Shown in pieces: positions 10,970 to 20,788 of a DNA stretch of 64,000 nt (its first letter is position 1; every line of letters starts with the position of its first letter). This DNA is from Treponema primitia ZAS-2. Lineage in GTDB: Bacteria > Spirochaetota > Spirochaetia > Treponematales > Breznakiellaceae. The stretch is from the NCBI RefSeq assembly GCF_000214375.1, contig NC_015578.1, positions 2,542,001-2,606,000 of the forward strand, read 5' to 3'. The notes under the pieces were generated by a model. That model was not told the DNA's origin and searched no databases. It saw only the letters and a list, made by a program, of their open reading frames with translations. A program made the position numbers and the translations under genes.

Positions 10970-13900
10970 TCATTCCTCCTTAAACATCCCCTGGATCTTT
11001 TCCACTGCCTTATCGTATTCAAAGAGCAGGATATCCTCTTTAATTTTGTTAACCAGATCCTTGGTATGGGAATCCAGGGGCATCATACTGTATTCCAGCA
11101 TGATTTTATTAACCGTTTCAATATCCATGTTTACCAGGGCTTCTTTCAGGGCTTCAAAATGAAGGGCGGAAATATCAATCTCCTCGGGTGTTTCCCGCGC
11201 AGCAGCGGAAGCCTGGGCAATAAATTCGGAAATAGTGGTGGTAAGGGTCTTTAGGTTTTCCAGAAATTGAGGCGTCTTTTCGGCTATTCCTACCGCATCT
11301 TGTGCTTTACCCAGCTCCTCCAAAGCAGCAGCGCTGTCCCCAAAGTCGTAGGCGCCGATGCTGCGGCCCGCGCTTTTCAGGGCATGGACCAGGGTGGTAT
11401 AGGAACGGTAATCCTTTTTCTCCACCGCTTCCTGTAGCTCACCGGACCGCTCCTGGGAGTCCCGGCAAAAAACAGCAAGGATATCAAGGTAGACCGCAAA
11501 AGTGCCGCCGGTATTTGCAAGCCCCCGGGAGACCTGAACCCCGGGTATTTCCATGGACGCCACTTTTTCGCTGTCTGCCCTTGAGGCGGTAATCGTCGTA
11601 TTGGCTTCCCTGCGTTTTGATTCGGGTATCCACCGCTTCAGAATGGCGTTTAGTTTTTGTACCTCAATGGGTTTTGCAAGAAAATCATTAACACCGTTTT
11701 TCAGAAAGATTTCCCGCTGGCCGAATACCGCATTAGCCGTAAGCATGACAATCGGCAAATTCTGATAGTAGTTGTCAGCATTGTTACTTTTTCTGATGAG
11801 CGACACCGCTTCTATCCCGTCCATGCCGGGCATCATGTGATCCATAAAAATGAGATCGTAGCGCTTATCTTGTACCATCTGCACCGCATCGGCGCCGTTT
11901 TGGCAGGTGTCAATCTGCATCTGGTAGGGGGCCATTAATTCTGCGGCCACCCTAAGGTTGGTGGGAATGTCATCCACAATCAAAATCTTCGACCAGGGGA
12001 AAGTAAAATAGGCCTCTTTGTCATAGGAAGAGTAGCCTTTGGTAACCACGCCGTTCAGGACATTCGCAAGGACAACTGAATAGATGGGCATAAGGATGCT
12101 GCCGGTCTCCCGGTATACCGCTATTTCTCCCAGTTCCGTCATAATGATCAGCTGCATGGAATTGCCCCGCTTGCCCCAGATTGGGATACAGTCCATGGCA
12201 TAGCGGGAGGAGACAAAGGCAAATGCGTAATCCCCCTCCCCCAGTTCTTTATTAAACGCCGCAAGATCCGGTGCATACACCGGGTTGAGGGCGAGATTGT
12301 TCATGGCGCTTTTCAGGAAGCCGCCATGAAGGGGGCGTTCTTCAAGCACCAGAATCTTTTTGCTTTCAGGGTTATCCACCCAGGCAATGCGCCGGTCATC
12401 GGAAAAGGCTTGAACCATGGTGGCGGTAAAGACCGAACCCTTGCCGTATTCGCTGGATACAGTGATCCCCCCTTCCATGGCCAGGCAAAGGTTGTTGGCA
12501 ATGGTAAGGCCCAGACCGGTTCCTTCGATGCCCTGGTTACGATCCACATCTACCCGGATAAAGTCGTTGAACAGATCCTTCATGTCCTCCGCTTTTATAC
12601 CGATGCCGGTATCGCTGATCCGGAACACAATATCCAGTTTATGGGGGCCGATCCGTTTCATCCCCGCATCCAGAGCGATATGGCCCTGCCGGGTATACTT
12701 CACTGCATTGTTGAGCAGGTTGATCAGTATCTGCCTGATCCGCGCTTCATCGCCTTGAAGCACTGCAGGGATATTGCTGTCCGCAGTTACAAAAAAATCC
12801 AGAGGCTTGTCCACCAAACGCACCCGGATTACGTTGACCACATCGTTTATGAGGGAGGCAAAGGAATAATCCTTTGATTCCAACTGGACATGGCCGGATT
12901 CTATTTTGGAAAAATCCAGGATATCGTTGATGATGGAAAGCAGGGTATTCCCCGACTGGCGTATAATGGAAATGTACTCAAAAATTTCACCGGAAATATT
13001 CTTGCGCAGTATAATTTCCGACATACCCAGAATGGAATTCATGGGGGTGCGTATTTCGTGGCTCATGCGGGCCAGGAAAGAAGTTTTACTTTTATTTTTC
13101 TCGTCAGAACGGATCTTTGCCATACTTAATTTGATAAGAATATAGCACAATATCGCCATAAGGATGGCGCCCACAATGGACAGCACCAGAATCATAAAAT
13201 TGACATCCCGATAATAGCTTTCCATGGGGTCCGCAATGCCGATATACCATCCGTTTTGCATTTTTTTGTAAAGGGCAACAACCTTAACCCCCTGGTTGTT
13301 CGTCAGGTTTACCCTGGAAATCCGGGTATTCCCCGTTTGAAGGTTATCCACAATTGCCGCATGTCCTTCGCTCAGTTCCTGCATTTTTCTGCCCAAATAG
13401 AACTCATCGGGGTGGGCGATAAACACAAAGTCGGGGCCCATGAGCATACCGTAGCCGGCTTTGGAAAACTGAAGGCCCTTGACATATTCAGAGATACTAT
13501 CGAGCACCATGTCGTAGGAAACAACTCCGTAATCGTTTCCGTCGCTTCCCCGCAGGGCTATGGAGGCGCTGATAATGACCGTGCCGTCTCTGGCATCCGG
13601 ATACGGAACGGTAAAGGCCACGGTGCCTTCGTGCTCTCTGGCGGCAACAACCCAGGGCCGCTCCTCAGGCCGGTAATCTTCCGGGGGTATCCACCGGCTG
13701 CCGTCCACAAATTGCCCGCCGAAAAGCCCGTAGAGGCTGATAAAATCCGTATCCCCCAGGGGCGTTTTAAGCCAGTCGGTCAGTTCGATGAGGTATTGCC
13801 CTATTCCCTCAGGGGACCCTCCTGCCTGCAAGCGATTGCGGACCGAAAAGGCAGTGTTGAGCACCGTAACTTCCGCTTCCTTGAATTCCGATTCGATCAG

Positions 13901-14059
13901 GGTTTCTGCGGTACTCAGTATGCCCTCCGCAGTGGTGGCCATATATTTTTCCACTATCCCGGCGGCAAAAAAGGAACTGATCAGGACCATCGCCAAAAAT
14001 GCCAGAACAACAAATATCAACTGTTTGTAATTTTCCTGGACTATCAGCCTGGGTTTCAT
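10970..14059 (-). CDS. Hybrid sensor histidine kinase (Cache sensor, kinase, receiver, HPt)
   Basis: An inner-membrane phosphorelay protein of 1029 residues. Order of parts: TM1 (LIFVVLAFLAMVLISSFFAAGIV), a periplasmic double-Cache-like sensor (about 40-285; DGNDYGVVSYDMVLDSISEYV, FIAHPDEFYLGRKM), TM2 near 290-312, then directly the H-box FLARMSHEIRTPMNSILGMSE (His near 332), the kinase ATPase with ISDTGIGI and GTGLGLTIANN, a degraded second module, a receiver (ILIVDDIPTN; phospho-Asp in DLIFMDHMMPGMDG near 737), and an HPt domain (LVHALKSAGRSIGA near 891). No HAMP is seen. There is no output domain, so phosphate must pass to another regulator. It follows the LuxR and solute-binding genes in one transcript; 19 bases separate it from the LuxR gene. 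Confidence 0.92.
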   Translation of the reverse strand: MKPRLIVQENYKQLIFVVLAFLAMVLISSFFAAGIVEKYMATTAEGILSTAETLIESEFKEAEVTVLNTAFSVRNRLQAGGSPEGIGQYLIELTDWLKTPLGDTDFISLYGLFGGQFVDGSRWIPPEDYRPEERPWVVAAREHEGTVAFTVPYPDARDGTVIISASIALRGSDGNDYGVVSYDMVLDSISEYVKGLQFSKAGYGMLMGPDFVFIAHPDEFYLGRKMQELSEGHAAIVDNLQTGNTRISRVNLTNNQGVKVVALYKKMQNGWYIGIADPMESYYRDVNFMILVLSIVGAILMAILCYILIKLSMAKIRSDEKNKSKTSFLARMSHEIRTPMNSILGMSEIILRKNISGEIFEYISIIRQSGNTLLSIINDILDFSKIESGHVQLESKDYSFASLINDVVNVIRVRLVDKPLDFFVTADSNIPAVLQGDEARIRQILINLLNNAVKYTRQGHIALDAGMKRIGPHKLDIVFRISDTGIGIKAEDMKDLFNDFIRVDVDRNQGIEGTGLGLTIANNLCLAMEGGITVSSEYGKGSVFTATMVQAFSDDRRIAWVDNPESKKILVLEERPLHGGFLKSAMNNLALNPVYAPDLAAFNKELGEGDYAFAFVSSRYAMDCIPIWGKRGNSMQLIIMTELGEIAVYRETGSILMPIYSVVLANVLNGVVTKGYSSYDKEAYFTFPWSKILIVDDIPTNLRVAAELMAPYQMQIDTCQNGADAVQMVQDKRYDLIFMDHMMPGMDGIEAVSLIRKSNNADNYYQNLPIVMLTANAVFGQREIFLKNGVNDFLAKPIEVQKLNAILKRWIPESKRREANTTITASRADSEKVASMEIPGVQVSRGLANTGGTFAVYLDILAVFCRDSQERSGELQEAVEKKDYRSYTTLVHALKSAGRSIGAYDFGDSAAALEELGKAQDAVGIAEKTPQFLENLKTLTTTISEFIAQASAAARETPEEIDISALHFEALKEALVNMDIETVNKIMLEYSMMPLDSHTKDLVNKIKEDILLFEYDKAVEKIQGMFKEE

Positions 14060-14078
14060 AAAATCCCTCCTGCGTCAG

Positions 14079-15518
14079 TTACGATCCGAATTTCAAAAAC
14101 AATTCCTGGCGGCTATTGATATCCAGCTTCCGGTAAATATTCTGGCAGTGGTTATTCACCGTGGCAAAGGCAATGAAAAGCTCGGCGCCAATCTCTTTGA
14201 TTGTATACCCTTTTAGCAGAAGTGTGCAAATTTCTTTTTCCCGTTTGGAAAGGCCGAATTTGTCAAAATTCGGGGGCGCCCGGGCGAATTGCTCCTGGAG
14301 TTTTGCAAGCTGCTCACCATAGGATGTCCGGTAGTAGTGGTTGAGCAATAATGAAACGGTGAATATCCCGCCGCCCAGGAGAATGAGGATTACCAAAAGA
14401 ATACTGTTGTGGGAAAAAAGCAGGCCCTTGTAATCCTGTTTGGGCATACCCAGGGCCACAGCCATCACCTTGTCCTTATAGGGGGAATTACCGGGATAGA
14501 GTTTGACGGCTTCGGTATCATCCAAAAATACAAAATCCGCAAATTGCCGGTCTTCCTTGTTCCCGGAGAAAAAGTACTGCCCCCCTTCAAATTCCTTTCC
14601 GTTGTGGGGGCCGAATATACCGAGAAGCTGCGGATAGGGATCCGTACTAGAATTGTGGATAGCCTTGAAATTCGCAGTACTCACTTCAAACCCGCATACC
14701 CCCAGGAACTCTCCCTGGGAACTGATGATAGGAACGCTGCAAAGTATGGTGGGTTCTTCTTCACTATACTCGCCAAAGAGGCCGTTAAAAGTCCAGTAAT
14801 AAGAACGGGCCAGGGGCAGGGAAGGATTTTCCTGGTGGCTTGCCTTGGGCGCCGTATAGAAATCCCTATCCGAAGTAATGGTAAATTCCAGTCGCCAGTT
14901 TGACAACAGGGAAAGATTATTCTGATATGCAAGATCCGCAAAACCCCGGAGAAATAATTTGTAAGAGCTGCTCGGCACAACAGGTTCTGCGTTCCGGATA
15001 AAAAAACCGGAATGGGAAACATCCGCCCCTTCAATATAGGGATTAACGGTTGCCGCAAGCACCACAAACACCCCGGACACCTTTGCCTTGTCCAGGGCAA
15101 AAAGGACCAGGTCAAGTTCGTCATTGGCTATTGCTTCAAGAATATCAGGGTGATAGGACAGCTCAGGCATACTCAGTTCTGAAAACCGCAGGTGGTTTTC
15201 AATATTCCGCGCCAGGCTTTGGGAAAACTGTATGGAATCCACCACAACTTCTCCCAGGCGCCGTTCCAGATCCAGGGCAATGCGGTGACGCTCCCGGAAG
15301 ATTTGCCCTTTCACTTCTTTGCCGCCGAAATTTATGGTCCCGTTTAAAAGCAGAATTATGAATACCACCAAACCCAGGGTATAGAGCGCCACGGGAATAC
15401 GGGTCAGAAACAAATGCTGCTTAAAGCTTCCCTTTTCCTTTTTTGCTATTTCCGGGTCGTTTTTAATTTCCGGGGGGGGACCTTTGGGCTTAGGGCGTTC
15501 GGTGGCGGATTCCTGCAT
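14079..15518 (-). CDS. Membrane-anchored LuxR-type transcription regulator
   Basis: A 479-residue protein with a short cytoplasmic start, TM1 (about 38-60, VALYTLGLVVFIILLLNGTI), ~310 residues of predicted periplasmic sensor resembling a Cache domain (IISSQGEFLGVCGFEVSTANFKAI), TM2 (about 375-398, SILLVILILLGGGIFTVSLLL), and a C-terminal LuxR/NarL HTH (LSKREKEICTLLLKGYTIKEIGAELFIAFATVNNHCQNIYRKL). It thus joins an external sensor directly to a DNA-binding domain and has no receiver domain. The gene starts three bases after the stop of the solute-binding lipoprotein gene, and the hybrid kinase follows. Regulatory targets are unknown; the inverted repeats upstream of the operon are candidates. 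Confidence 0.86.
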   Translation of the reverse strand: MQESATERPKPKGPPPEIKNDPEIAKKEKGSFKQHLFLTRIPVALYTLGLVVFIILLLNGTINFGGKEVKGQIFRERHRIALDLERRLGEVVVDSIQFSQSLARNIENHLRFSELSMPELSYHPDILEAIANDELDLVLFALDKAKVSGVFVVLAATVNPYIEGADVSHSGFFIRNAEPVVPSSSYKLFLRGFADLAYQNNLSLLSNWRLEFTITSDRDFYTAPKASHQENPSLPLARSYYWTFNGLFGEYSEEEPTILCSVPIISSQGEFLGVCGFEVSTANFKAIHNSSTDPYPQLLGIFGPHNGKEFEGGQYFFSGNKEDRQFADFVFLDDTEAVKLYPGNSPYKDKVMAVALGMPKQDYKGLLFSHNSILLVILILLGGGIFTVSLLLNHYYRTSYGEQLAKLQEQFARAPPNFDKFGLSKREKEICTLLLKGYTIKEIGAELFIAFATVNNHCQNIYRKLDINSRQELFLKFGS

Positions 15519-15521
15519 ACC

Positions 15522-16949
15522 TTAATCCCCAAAGGCGGCAATAAGCGCGGCAAGATCCTGCCTGTTCCGCGCCTCGCTGCTTGTGCCCTTTTGGATTCTT
15601 TCTTCCCGTGCGGCCTTTGCAATTTTTTGAATTTCTTCTATATATCCTCTCTGCATTTCGTCAAAACCATCAAAGACCGGAGGTATATAAAAACGGTATT
15701 CCTTTTGCATATCCAGAGCAGTCAGGAAGGCCTTTTTTACCATGGCATTTTCAATCGCCTGGAGGCCGTTTTCCATGACATCCTCAAAGGCCTGCTTCGT
15801 TACCGGCATATACCCGGTGGACGCAGTAAGCCTGAGGTTCTGCGCCGGAGCGGTAAACCATTTCAGGAATACCCCGGCAGCATATTCCTTTGCGGGGGTG
15901 GACTTTATAACGCACATACCGGCGCCCCGCTGGGCCGCGACTTTTTCCCCGCCCTTAAAAACGGGAAAGGGCAATACGATAAATTCCGCCCCTTCCTTGG
16001 TATTGTCCTTGTAGGTGATGGAATCGGGGTAATAGATGGCCGCCGCAGAGGTACCGGTAACGCAGGCCACTTCTCCGGTCATTGCCAGATAGTTACCAAA
16101 ACTGTTAAAAATTGCGGCATATCCCCAGACGGTGCTCTCGTAATAATTGTCCCAAATCCGCTGAAAAGCCGTGGAGTTCAGCCTGAGCTTCCGGTTCTGC
16201 ACAAAATGCTCGCCCATCTGTTCCATGCCGATCATCGTATAATTAAACAAAAGGTCGGGGAAATAAAAAGTTTTCCCCTCCGACCACTGGTAGTATTTTT
16301 CCGCCGCCTGGATAATGCCTTCAAAGGTCTCAAGCTGTTCCAGGCTGATACCGGGAACCTCAGCGGCAAAGCGGTCAAATATAGTTTTATTGAGGTACAG
16401 GACTTCGGTGGATTTTAAAATGGGCAGAAGGTAGAGCCTGCCGTCTATGGTCCCTTCCTGCACAAAATCGCTTACATAGCGGGAAATCTCATCGGCGCTG
16501 AATTGTGAAGCGAAATCCATGGCCAGTCCTTTTTGGGCAAGGGCAGCCGCTATGGAAGGGTACACCACCGCCATATCGGGGATTTCCGGCGCCCCGGGAT
16601 CCCCCTCGATGGCTGCAAACAGTTTTTCATTCAGGTTCGGCGCATCCGCAGTGGAGCTAATGGTGATAAAAACCCCCTCCTGCTTGCCGATGGTATCGTT
16701 GAACTCGTCCACCAGGGTCTTAAAGCCAAAGTCCATGGGCCGTACATAGGTATGCCACACCGTAAGACTCACGGGATTTTTTTTGCTGGGCCGATCAGGA
16801 TTTTGGCAGCCTGACAGAAAAGAGAGGGACACGCTAAAAAGGCTTATATATCCTAGTAATACTATAGGTTTTGTAGTATAATGTCCTCTTTGCTGCTGCC
16901 TGCGCGGGGAACTCCGTTGCAAGTAGCACGTTCCAAATTTGCCCAACAT
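15522..16949 (-). CDS. Extracellular solute-binding lipoprotein, family 1 (sugar-type)
   Basis: Resembles ABC sugar-binding proteins (SBP_bac_1): SLTVWHTYVRPMDFGFKTLVDEFN near the N-terminus, YPDSITYKDNTKEGAEFIVLPFPVFKGGEKVAAQRGAG, EYAAGVFLKWFTAPAQN, and STGYMPVTKQAF near the end. A lipobox (SFLSGC) at about residue 45-50 marks it as a lipoprotein. The drawn start (ATG 16949) gives a long, charged leader and lacks a clear ribosome site, so the true start may be further in. No transport permease or ATPase is nearby. The partners are a membrane LuxR and a hybrid kinase, so it probably presents a ligand to a sensor and does not serve import. 475 residues. Confidence 0.85.
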   Translation of the reverse strand: MLGKFGTCYLQRSSPRRQQQRGHYTTKPIVLLGYISLFSVSLSFLSGCQNPDRPSKKNPVSLTVWHTYVRPMDFGFKTLVDEFNDTIGKQEGVFITISSTADAPNLNEKLFAAIEGDPGAPEIPDMAVVYPSIAAALAQKGLAMDFASQFSADEISRYVSDFVQEGTIDGRLYLLPILKSTEVLYLNKTIFDRFAAEVPGISLEQLETFEGIIQAAEKYYQWSEGKTFYFPDLLFNYTMIGMEQMGEHFVQNRKLRLNSTAFQRIWDNYYESTVWGYAAIFNSFGNYLAMTGEVACVTGTSAAAIYYPDSITYKDNTKEGAEFIVLPFPVFKGGEKVAAQRGAGMCVIKSTPAKEYAAGVFLKWFTAPAQNLRLTASTGYMPVTKQAFEDVMENGLQAIENAMVKKAFLTALDMQKEYRFYIPPVFDGFDEMQRGYIEEIQKIAKAAREERIQKGTSSEARNRQDLAALIAAFGD

Positions 16950-17012
16950 ATTTAAGAGTATATCAAAACTATATAAATTCAGCTATCCCCCATAAAAACC
17001 AGGATTTTCCCC

Positions 17013-17064
17013 ATGATACGATCGTATCATATCCCCTGTTTTCCACCTGGTACAATCATACCAG
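17013..17064. promoter_or_regulatory. Two operator-like inverted repeats in a divergent gap
   Basis: A perfect 18-bp palindrome (17013-17030, half ATGATACGA) is followed by an imperfect one (17047-17064, CTGGTA...TACCAG), with centres 34 bases apart. They lie in the 285-base gap between the solute-binding gene (minus) and the small ORF/receptor genes (plus), where nothing else is evident. The neighbouring LuxR regulator is a candidate binder. Confidence 0.45.
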
Positions 17065-17234
17065 CTTCACTTGGAGCATCCGGTACGTTCATATCAAAGA
17101 AAAAATCGCTTCGTTTTTTTTTAAAATGATAAAAACGTACTGCTGTGCAGTTTCTGCATTCAGGCTATAAATCAGGTAATACATTTTTTTGAAGGAGATG
17201 AGCGATATGAAGAAAAAACACGGGGGAACCATTT

Positions 17235-17414
17235 ATGAACAATAATATTTTAGTGTTCAAAAAATTTATTATCCTACGGGAAAAAGGGTTCCGTTTTAAA
17301 ATCCTTTTTGCCAAATATTATAAGCCGGTTCACGAAACCAGCTTTTTTGAAAAGAGATTCAGGGCCTGTGGGGCCCTTGGCAAATTAACAAATTTTTCCG
17401 GAGGGGAGTTATGA
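17235..17414 (+). CDS. Small ORF (59 residues) coupled to the chemotaxis receptor
   Basis: ATG at 17235 opens 59 codons ([20 protein letters not shown]..., ending FSGGEL). The stop overlaps the ATG of the receptor by four bases (ATGA), and its last codons carry the receptor's GGAGGGGAG ribosome site. No signal peptide or known motif is seen; it is basic and aromatic-rich. A 12-codon frame ending at 17245 lies just upstream behind GGAGATGAGCG and could be a leader. Function unknown; it might exist mainly to couple translation. Confidence 0.4.
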   Translation: MNNNILVFKKFIILREKGFRFKILFAKYYKPVHETSFFEKRFRACGALGKLTNFSGGEL

Positions 17415-19594
17415 AACTTAAAATCAGATTAAGTATCATCGTCATTGCCGTTTTGGTAGCTGTCGTAGCCACCATATCTATCGTTCTGCTTAACAAGGCC
17501 ACAGCAACCCAGATGGCCACGGCACTCAAGAGTACCGAACGCCTGGCCGCAGAGCAGGCAAAGGACATACAGCGCCGGGAGGAAATCTACCTCCAGACCG
17601 CCAAGACCCTGGCAAATATCATGGGGGATTACAAGTCGGTGGATCCATCGGTACGGCGCACCAGGTACAATGAAACCATGGAGGCCATCCTGGAGGCAAA
17701 TCCCAACTTTATCGGCATCTACTCGGTGTGGAAACCCAATGCCCTGGACGGCATGGACGCCGAATTTGCCGGACAGGCCGGCTATACCGACAGGGGCCAG
17801 TACGCCGCATGGTACAGCCGCGCCTCAGGAGAGATAGAGTATAAAACCTGGAAAAATTATCGATCCGTAACCATGATAGCCACCGAAGAAGTTCACGAAC
17901 CTGAAGCCCAGATAGTGAACGGAAAAACCGCCTATACCTTTAATATCTCTGTGCCCGTTATTGCCCAGGGGTCAAATGAAGTAGTGGGGGTAGTGGGCAT
18001 CAATGTTATCATCGACGGATTGCAGGGTTATGTAGAAAATATCATCAAAAATAACCATGAGATTGACGTCATGTCCGTATACAGCAAGAACGGGACTGTC
18101 CTTGCAAGTATTGTGCCGGAGCGGGTTGGCAAGGATATGCACGAAGCCGACGCCGCTCTTTACACCAATGAAATAGACCTGGCCTATGAAGCAATACAAA
18201 ACGGTAAAATAACCCACTTGCGGGAATATTCTCCGGTGCTAAAAATTAACCTGCGCATGGTCCTTTGTCCTATAGCTATTGGTACTTCCGAAAATCCCTG
18301 GACCATCATGATGTCAGTTTCTGAAGAGACTATACTGGCCGACATCAGACAGATGACGCTTTTTACCATTCTTATCGCAGGAATTTTTATAGTGGTATCG
18401 GCAGTTGGTATCTATTTTGTGGCCTCAGGCGTAACAAAACCCATTGTAAAAATTTCCGCTATGCTTAAGGATATTTCCGAAGGTGAAGGGGATCTTACCA
18501 AACGGCTCAATGTGGCAAGCAACGATGAAATCGGCGCCATGGCTCACTTTTTTAACCTGACCTTGGACAAGATAAAAAATCTGGTAATCACCATTAAGAA
18601 CCAGACCACTGCCCTTTCCTCCATCGGTACGGACCTCGCTTCCAATATGACCGAGACTGCGGCAGCGGTTAACCAGATTACTGCCAACATCGAAAGTATC
18701 AAGGGGCAAGTCATTAACCAGTCCGCCAGTGTGGTCCAAACCGGCTCTACCATGAGTCAAGTAACAACGAACATTGACAAGCTGAACAACCATGTGGAGG
18801 ACCAGTCCGCCAGCGTATCCCAGTCTTCTTCGGCTATTGAGGAAATGCTTGCCAATATCTCAAGCGTCACCCAAACCCTGATCAGGAATGCGGAAAATGT
18901 GCAGCACCTTGCGGAATCCTCACAGCTGGGCAGGAACGCGGTGCAGACCGTTTCCATGGACATACAGGAGATTGCCAAGGAATCCATGGGCCTGTCGCAG
19001 ATTAACGCTGTGATGAAGGACATATCGGCCCAGACCAATCTTCTTTCCATGAACGCCGCCATTGAGGCTGCCCATGCGGGAACTGCGGGAAAGGGTTTTG
19101 CGGTGGTAGCCGATGAGATCCGCAAACTTGCGGAATCTTCCTCCAATCAGTCAAAAACCATATCCGAAGTTCTGGTAAAGATAAAAGAAGGGATTGAAAA
19201 GATCGTCGGTTCTACAAATATGGCGTTAAACAAATTTGAAGCTATTGATATGGAAGTCAAAACTGTATCGGATCAGACTTCGAACATCAAAGATGCCATG
19301 GAAGAACAGCAAACCGGAAGCCGGCAGATCCTGGAAGCCGTCGGCCAACTGAACGAAATTACCCTGATGGTGAAGAACGGTTCCATGGAAATGCTTGAGG
19401 GCAGCAAGGAAGTTATAAGCGAAAGCGAAAACCTGGGGCGGGTAACCGAAGAAATCTCCAACGGGATGACTGAGATGGCCGCAGGGGCAAACCAGATTAA
19501 CGTAGCCGTGCACCGGGTCAATGAAATCAGCGTGGACAACCGTGAGCAAATCAACACCCTGGTTGCAGAAGTGGAGAAGTTTAAAGTCGCTTGA
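17411..19594 (+). CDS. Methyl-accepting chemotaxis protein
   Basis: A 727-residue transmembrane chemoreceptor. TM1 is at about 5-28 ([21 protein letters not shown]), a periplasmic double-Cache sensor spans about 35-305 ([44 protein letters not shown]), TM2 is at about 313-338, HAMP follows ([28 protein letters not shown]), then the cytoplasmic signalling rod with tip [21 protein letters not shown] and [18 protein letters not shown]. This Cache type usually binds amino acids or small organic acids, but the ligand cannot be told here. The HD-GYP regulator follows after three bases. Confidence 0.95.
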   Translation: MKLKIRLSIIVIAVLVAVVATISIVLLNKATATQMATALKSTERLAAEQAKDIQRREEIYLQTAKTLANIMGDYKSVDPSVRRTRYNETMEAILEANPNFIGIYSVWKPNALDGMDAEFAGQAGYTDRGQYAAWYSRASGEIEYKTWKNYRSVTMIATEEVHEPEAQIVNGKTAYTFNISVPVIAQGSNEVVGVVGINVIIDGLQGYVENIIKNNHEIDVMSVYSKNGTVLASIVPERVGKDMHEADAALYTNEIDLAYEAIQNGKITHLREYSPVLKINLRMVLCPIAIGTSENPWTIMMSVSEETILADIRQMTLFTILIAGIFIVVSAVGIYFVASGVTKPIVKISAMLKDISEGEGDLTKRLNVASNDEIGAMAHFFNLTLDKIKNLVITIKNQTTALSSIGTDLASNMTETAAAVNQITANIESIKGQVINQSASVVQTGSTMSQVTTNIDKLNNHVEDQSASVSQSSSAIEEMLANISSVTQTLIRNAENVQHLAESSQLGRNAVQTVSMDIQEIAKESMGLSQINAVMKDISAQTNLLSMNAAIEAAHAGTAGKGFAVVADEIRKLAESSSNQSKTISEVLVKIKEGIEKIVGSTNMALNKFEAIDMEVKTVSDQTSNIKDAMEEQQTGSRQILEAVGQLNEITLMVKNGSMEMLEGSKEVISESENLGRVTEEISNGMTEMAAGANQINVAVHRVNEISVDNREQINTLVAEVEKFKVA

Positions 19595-19597
19595 AAA

Positions 19598-20731
19598 ATG
19601 GATATTATTGGGTTAGGGAGAACCCAAAACAAAATGGAAAACATACGAAAAAAAATTGTTTTAGTGGATGACAATATCACTACCTTGACTCTGGGCAGTT
19701 TTACCTTGGGAGAAAAGTACGATATTTTTACCGTTCCTTCGGGAGAGAAACTTTTTATGCTCTTGAAAAGGGTATTCCCGGATTTAATTCTCCTGGATAT
19801 TGATATGCCCGGAATGGACGGCTATGAGGTAATAAAAAGGCTCAAGGCCGATACCATTACTACGGACATACCGGTTATTTTTCTTACCGGCAAAAATGAC
19901 ACCGGAAGTGAGCTGGAAGGCCTGACCCTGGGGGCCATCGACTATATCTCCAAGCCCCTGTCCCCTCCCCTGTTGCTCAAACGGATTGAGCTCCACCTTT
20001 TGGTAGAATCCCAGAAGAAGGAACTTTTGTTCTACAACAGCAGTCTTACGAAAACGGTCCTGGATATGCAGAACTCAGTGTTAAAAACCGTGGCGGATTT
20101 GGTGGAAAGCCGGGACGAGATCACCGGGGGCCATGTGGAACGGACCCGGATGTATCTGGAAATTCTCCTTGACGCGCTGATAGCTCAGAAGATTCACCTG
20201 GAGGAAATTCAATCCTGGGACCGGGATTTTCTGCTCCAGTCTTCCCAACTGCATGATTTGGGCAAGATCCACATCAAGGACGATATTCTGCTCAAACCGG
20301 GAAAGCTCACGGATGATGAATTCAACACAATGAAAAACCACACCCTGTTCGGGGTAAAGATCATCGACGAAATTGAGCGGCATACCCCGGAAAACAGTTT
20401 TCTTGAGCACGCCAAGATCTTTGCCGGAACCCACCACGAGAAATGGGACGGAACCGGATACCCCTACGGCTTGTTGGGAGAAAACATCCCCCTCCAGGGC
20501 CGTCTTATGGCAATAGCGGATGTGTATGACGCCCTCATTTCCACCAGGCCCTATAAGGCGCCGCTTACCCATGAGGAAGCCGCAAACATTATTATGAAGG
20601 GCACAGGTACCCACTTTGATCCGGTCCTGACGGAGCTATTTGCCGGTGTCTCAGGCGAGTTCAGCGAAATAAGCCAGAGCTGGAAAAAGGAGGGCCGCCC
20701 GGAAATAGCGGACTATACCGCAGTGGTATAG
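19598..20731 (+). CDS. Response regulator with HD-GYP phosphodiesterase domain
   Basis: A 377-residue cytoplasmic protein. The receiver domain (about 18-135) contains IVLVDDN and the phospho-Asp motif DLILLDIDMPGMDG. The HD-GYP domain (about 165-355) contains ITGGHVERTRMY, HDLGKIHIKDDILLKPGKL and THHEKWDGTGYPYGL, which provide the metal-binding His/Asp set and GYP loop for hydrolysis of cyclic di-GMP. The start may be ATG 19598, three bases after the receptor stop, or ATG 19634 (MENIRKK), which suits the receiver better. Position after a chemoreceptor suggests linkage of sensing to cyclic di-GMP levels. A strong hairpin follows. Confidence 0.94.
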   Translation: MDIIGLGRTQNKMENIRKKIVLVDDNITTLTLGSFTLGEKYDIFTVPSGEKLFMLLKRVFPDLILLDIDMPGMDGYEVIKRLKADTITTDIPVIFLTGKNDTGSELEGLTLGAIDYISKPLSPPLLLKRIELHLLVESQKKELLFYNSSLTKTVLDMQNSVLKTVADLVESRDEITGGHVERTRMYLEILLDALIAQKIHLEEIQSWDRDFLLQSSQLHDLGKIHIKDDILLKPGKLTDDEFNTMKNHTLFGVKIIDEIERHTPENSFLEHAKIFAGTHHEKWDGTGYPYGLLGENIPLQGRLMAIADVYDALISTRPYKAPLTHEEAANIIMKGTGTHFDPVLTELFAGVSGEFSEISQSWKKEGRPEIADYTAVV

Positions 20732-20740
20732 TCGAGGGGT

Positions 20741-20775
20741 AAGAACCCAGGAGCGCAGCTTGCTCCTGGGTTCTT
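20741..20775. terminator. Convergent hairpin after HD-GYP and asrC
   Basis: Perfect 14-bp arms (AAGAACCCAGGAGC and its complement) flank a seven-base loop, between two convergent genes. No clear T-run follows on either strand, so termination is likely but not certain. Confidence 0.6.
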
Positions 20776-20788
20776 CATTGCCCAGGGA

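Noticed and set aside
15414-16418. A 334-codon plus-strand frame opposite the solute-binding and LuxR genes
   Set aside because: It crosses two real genes on the other strand and shows no domain, signal or ribosome site.
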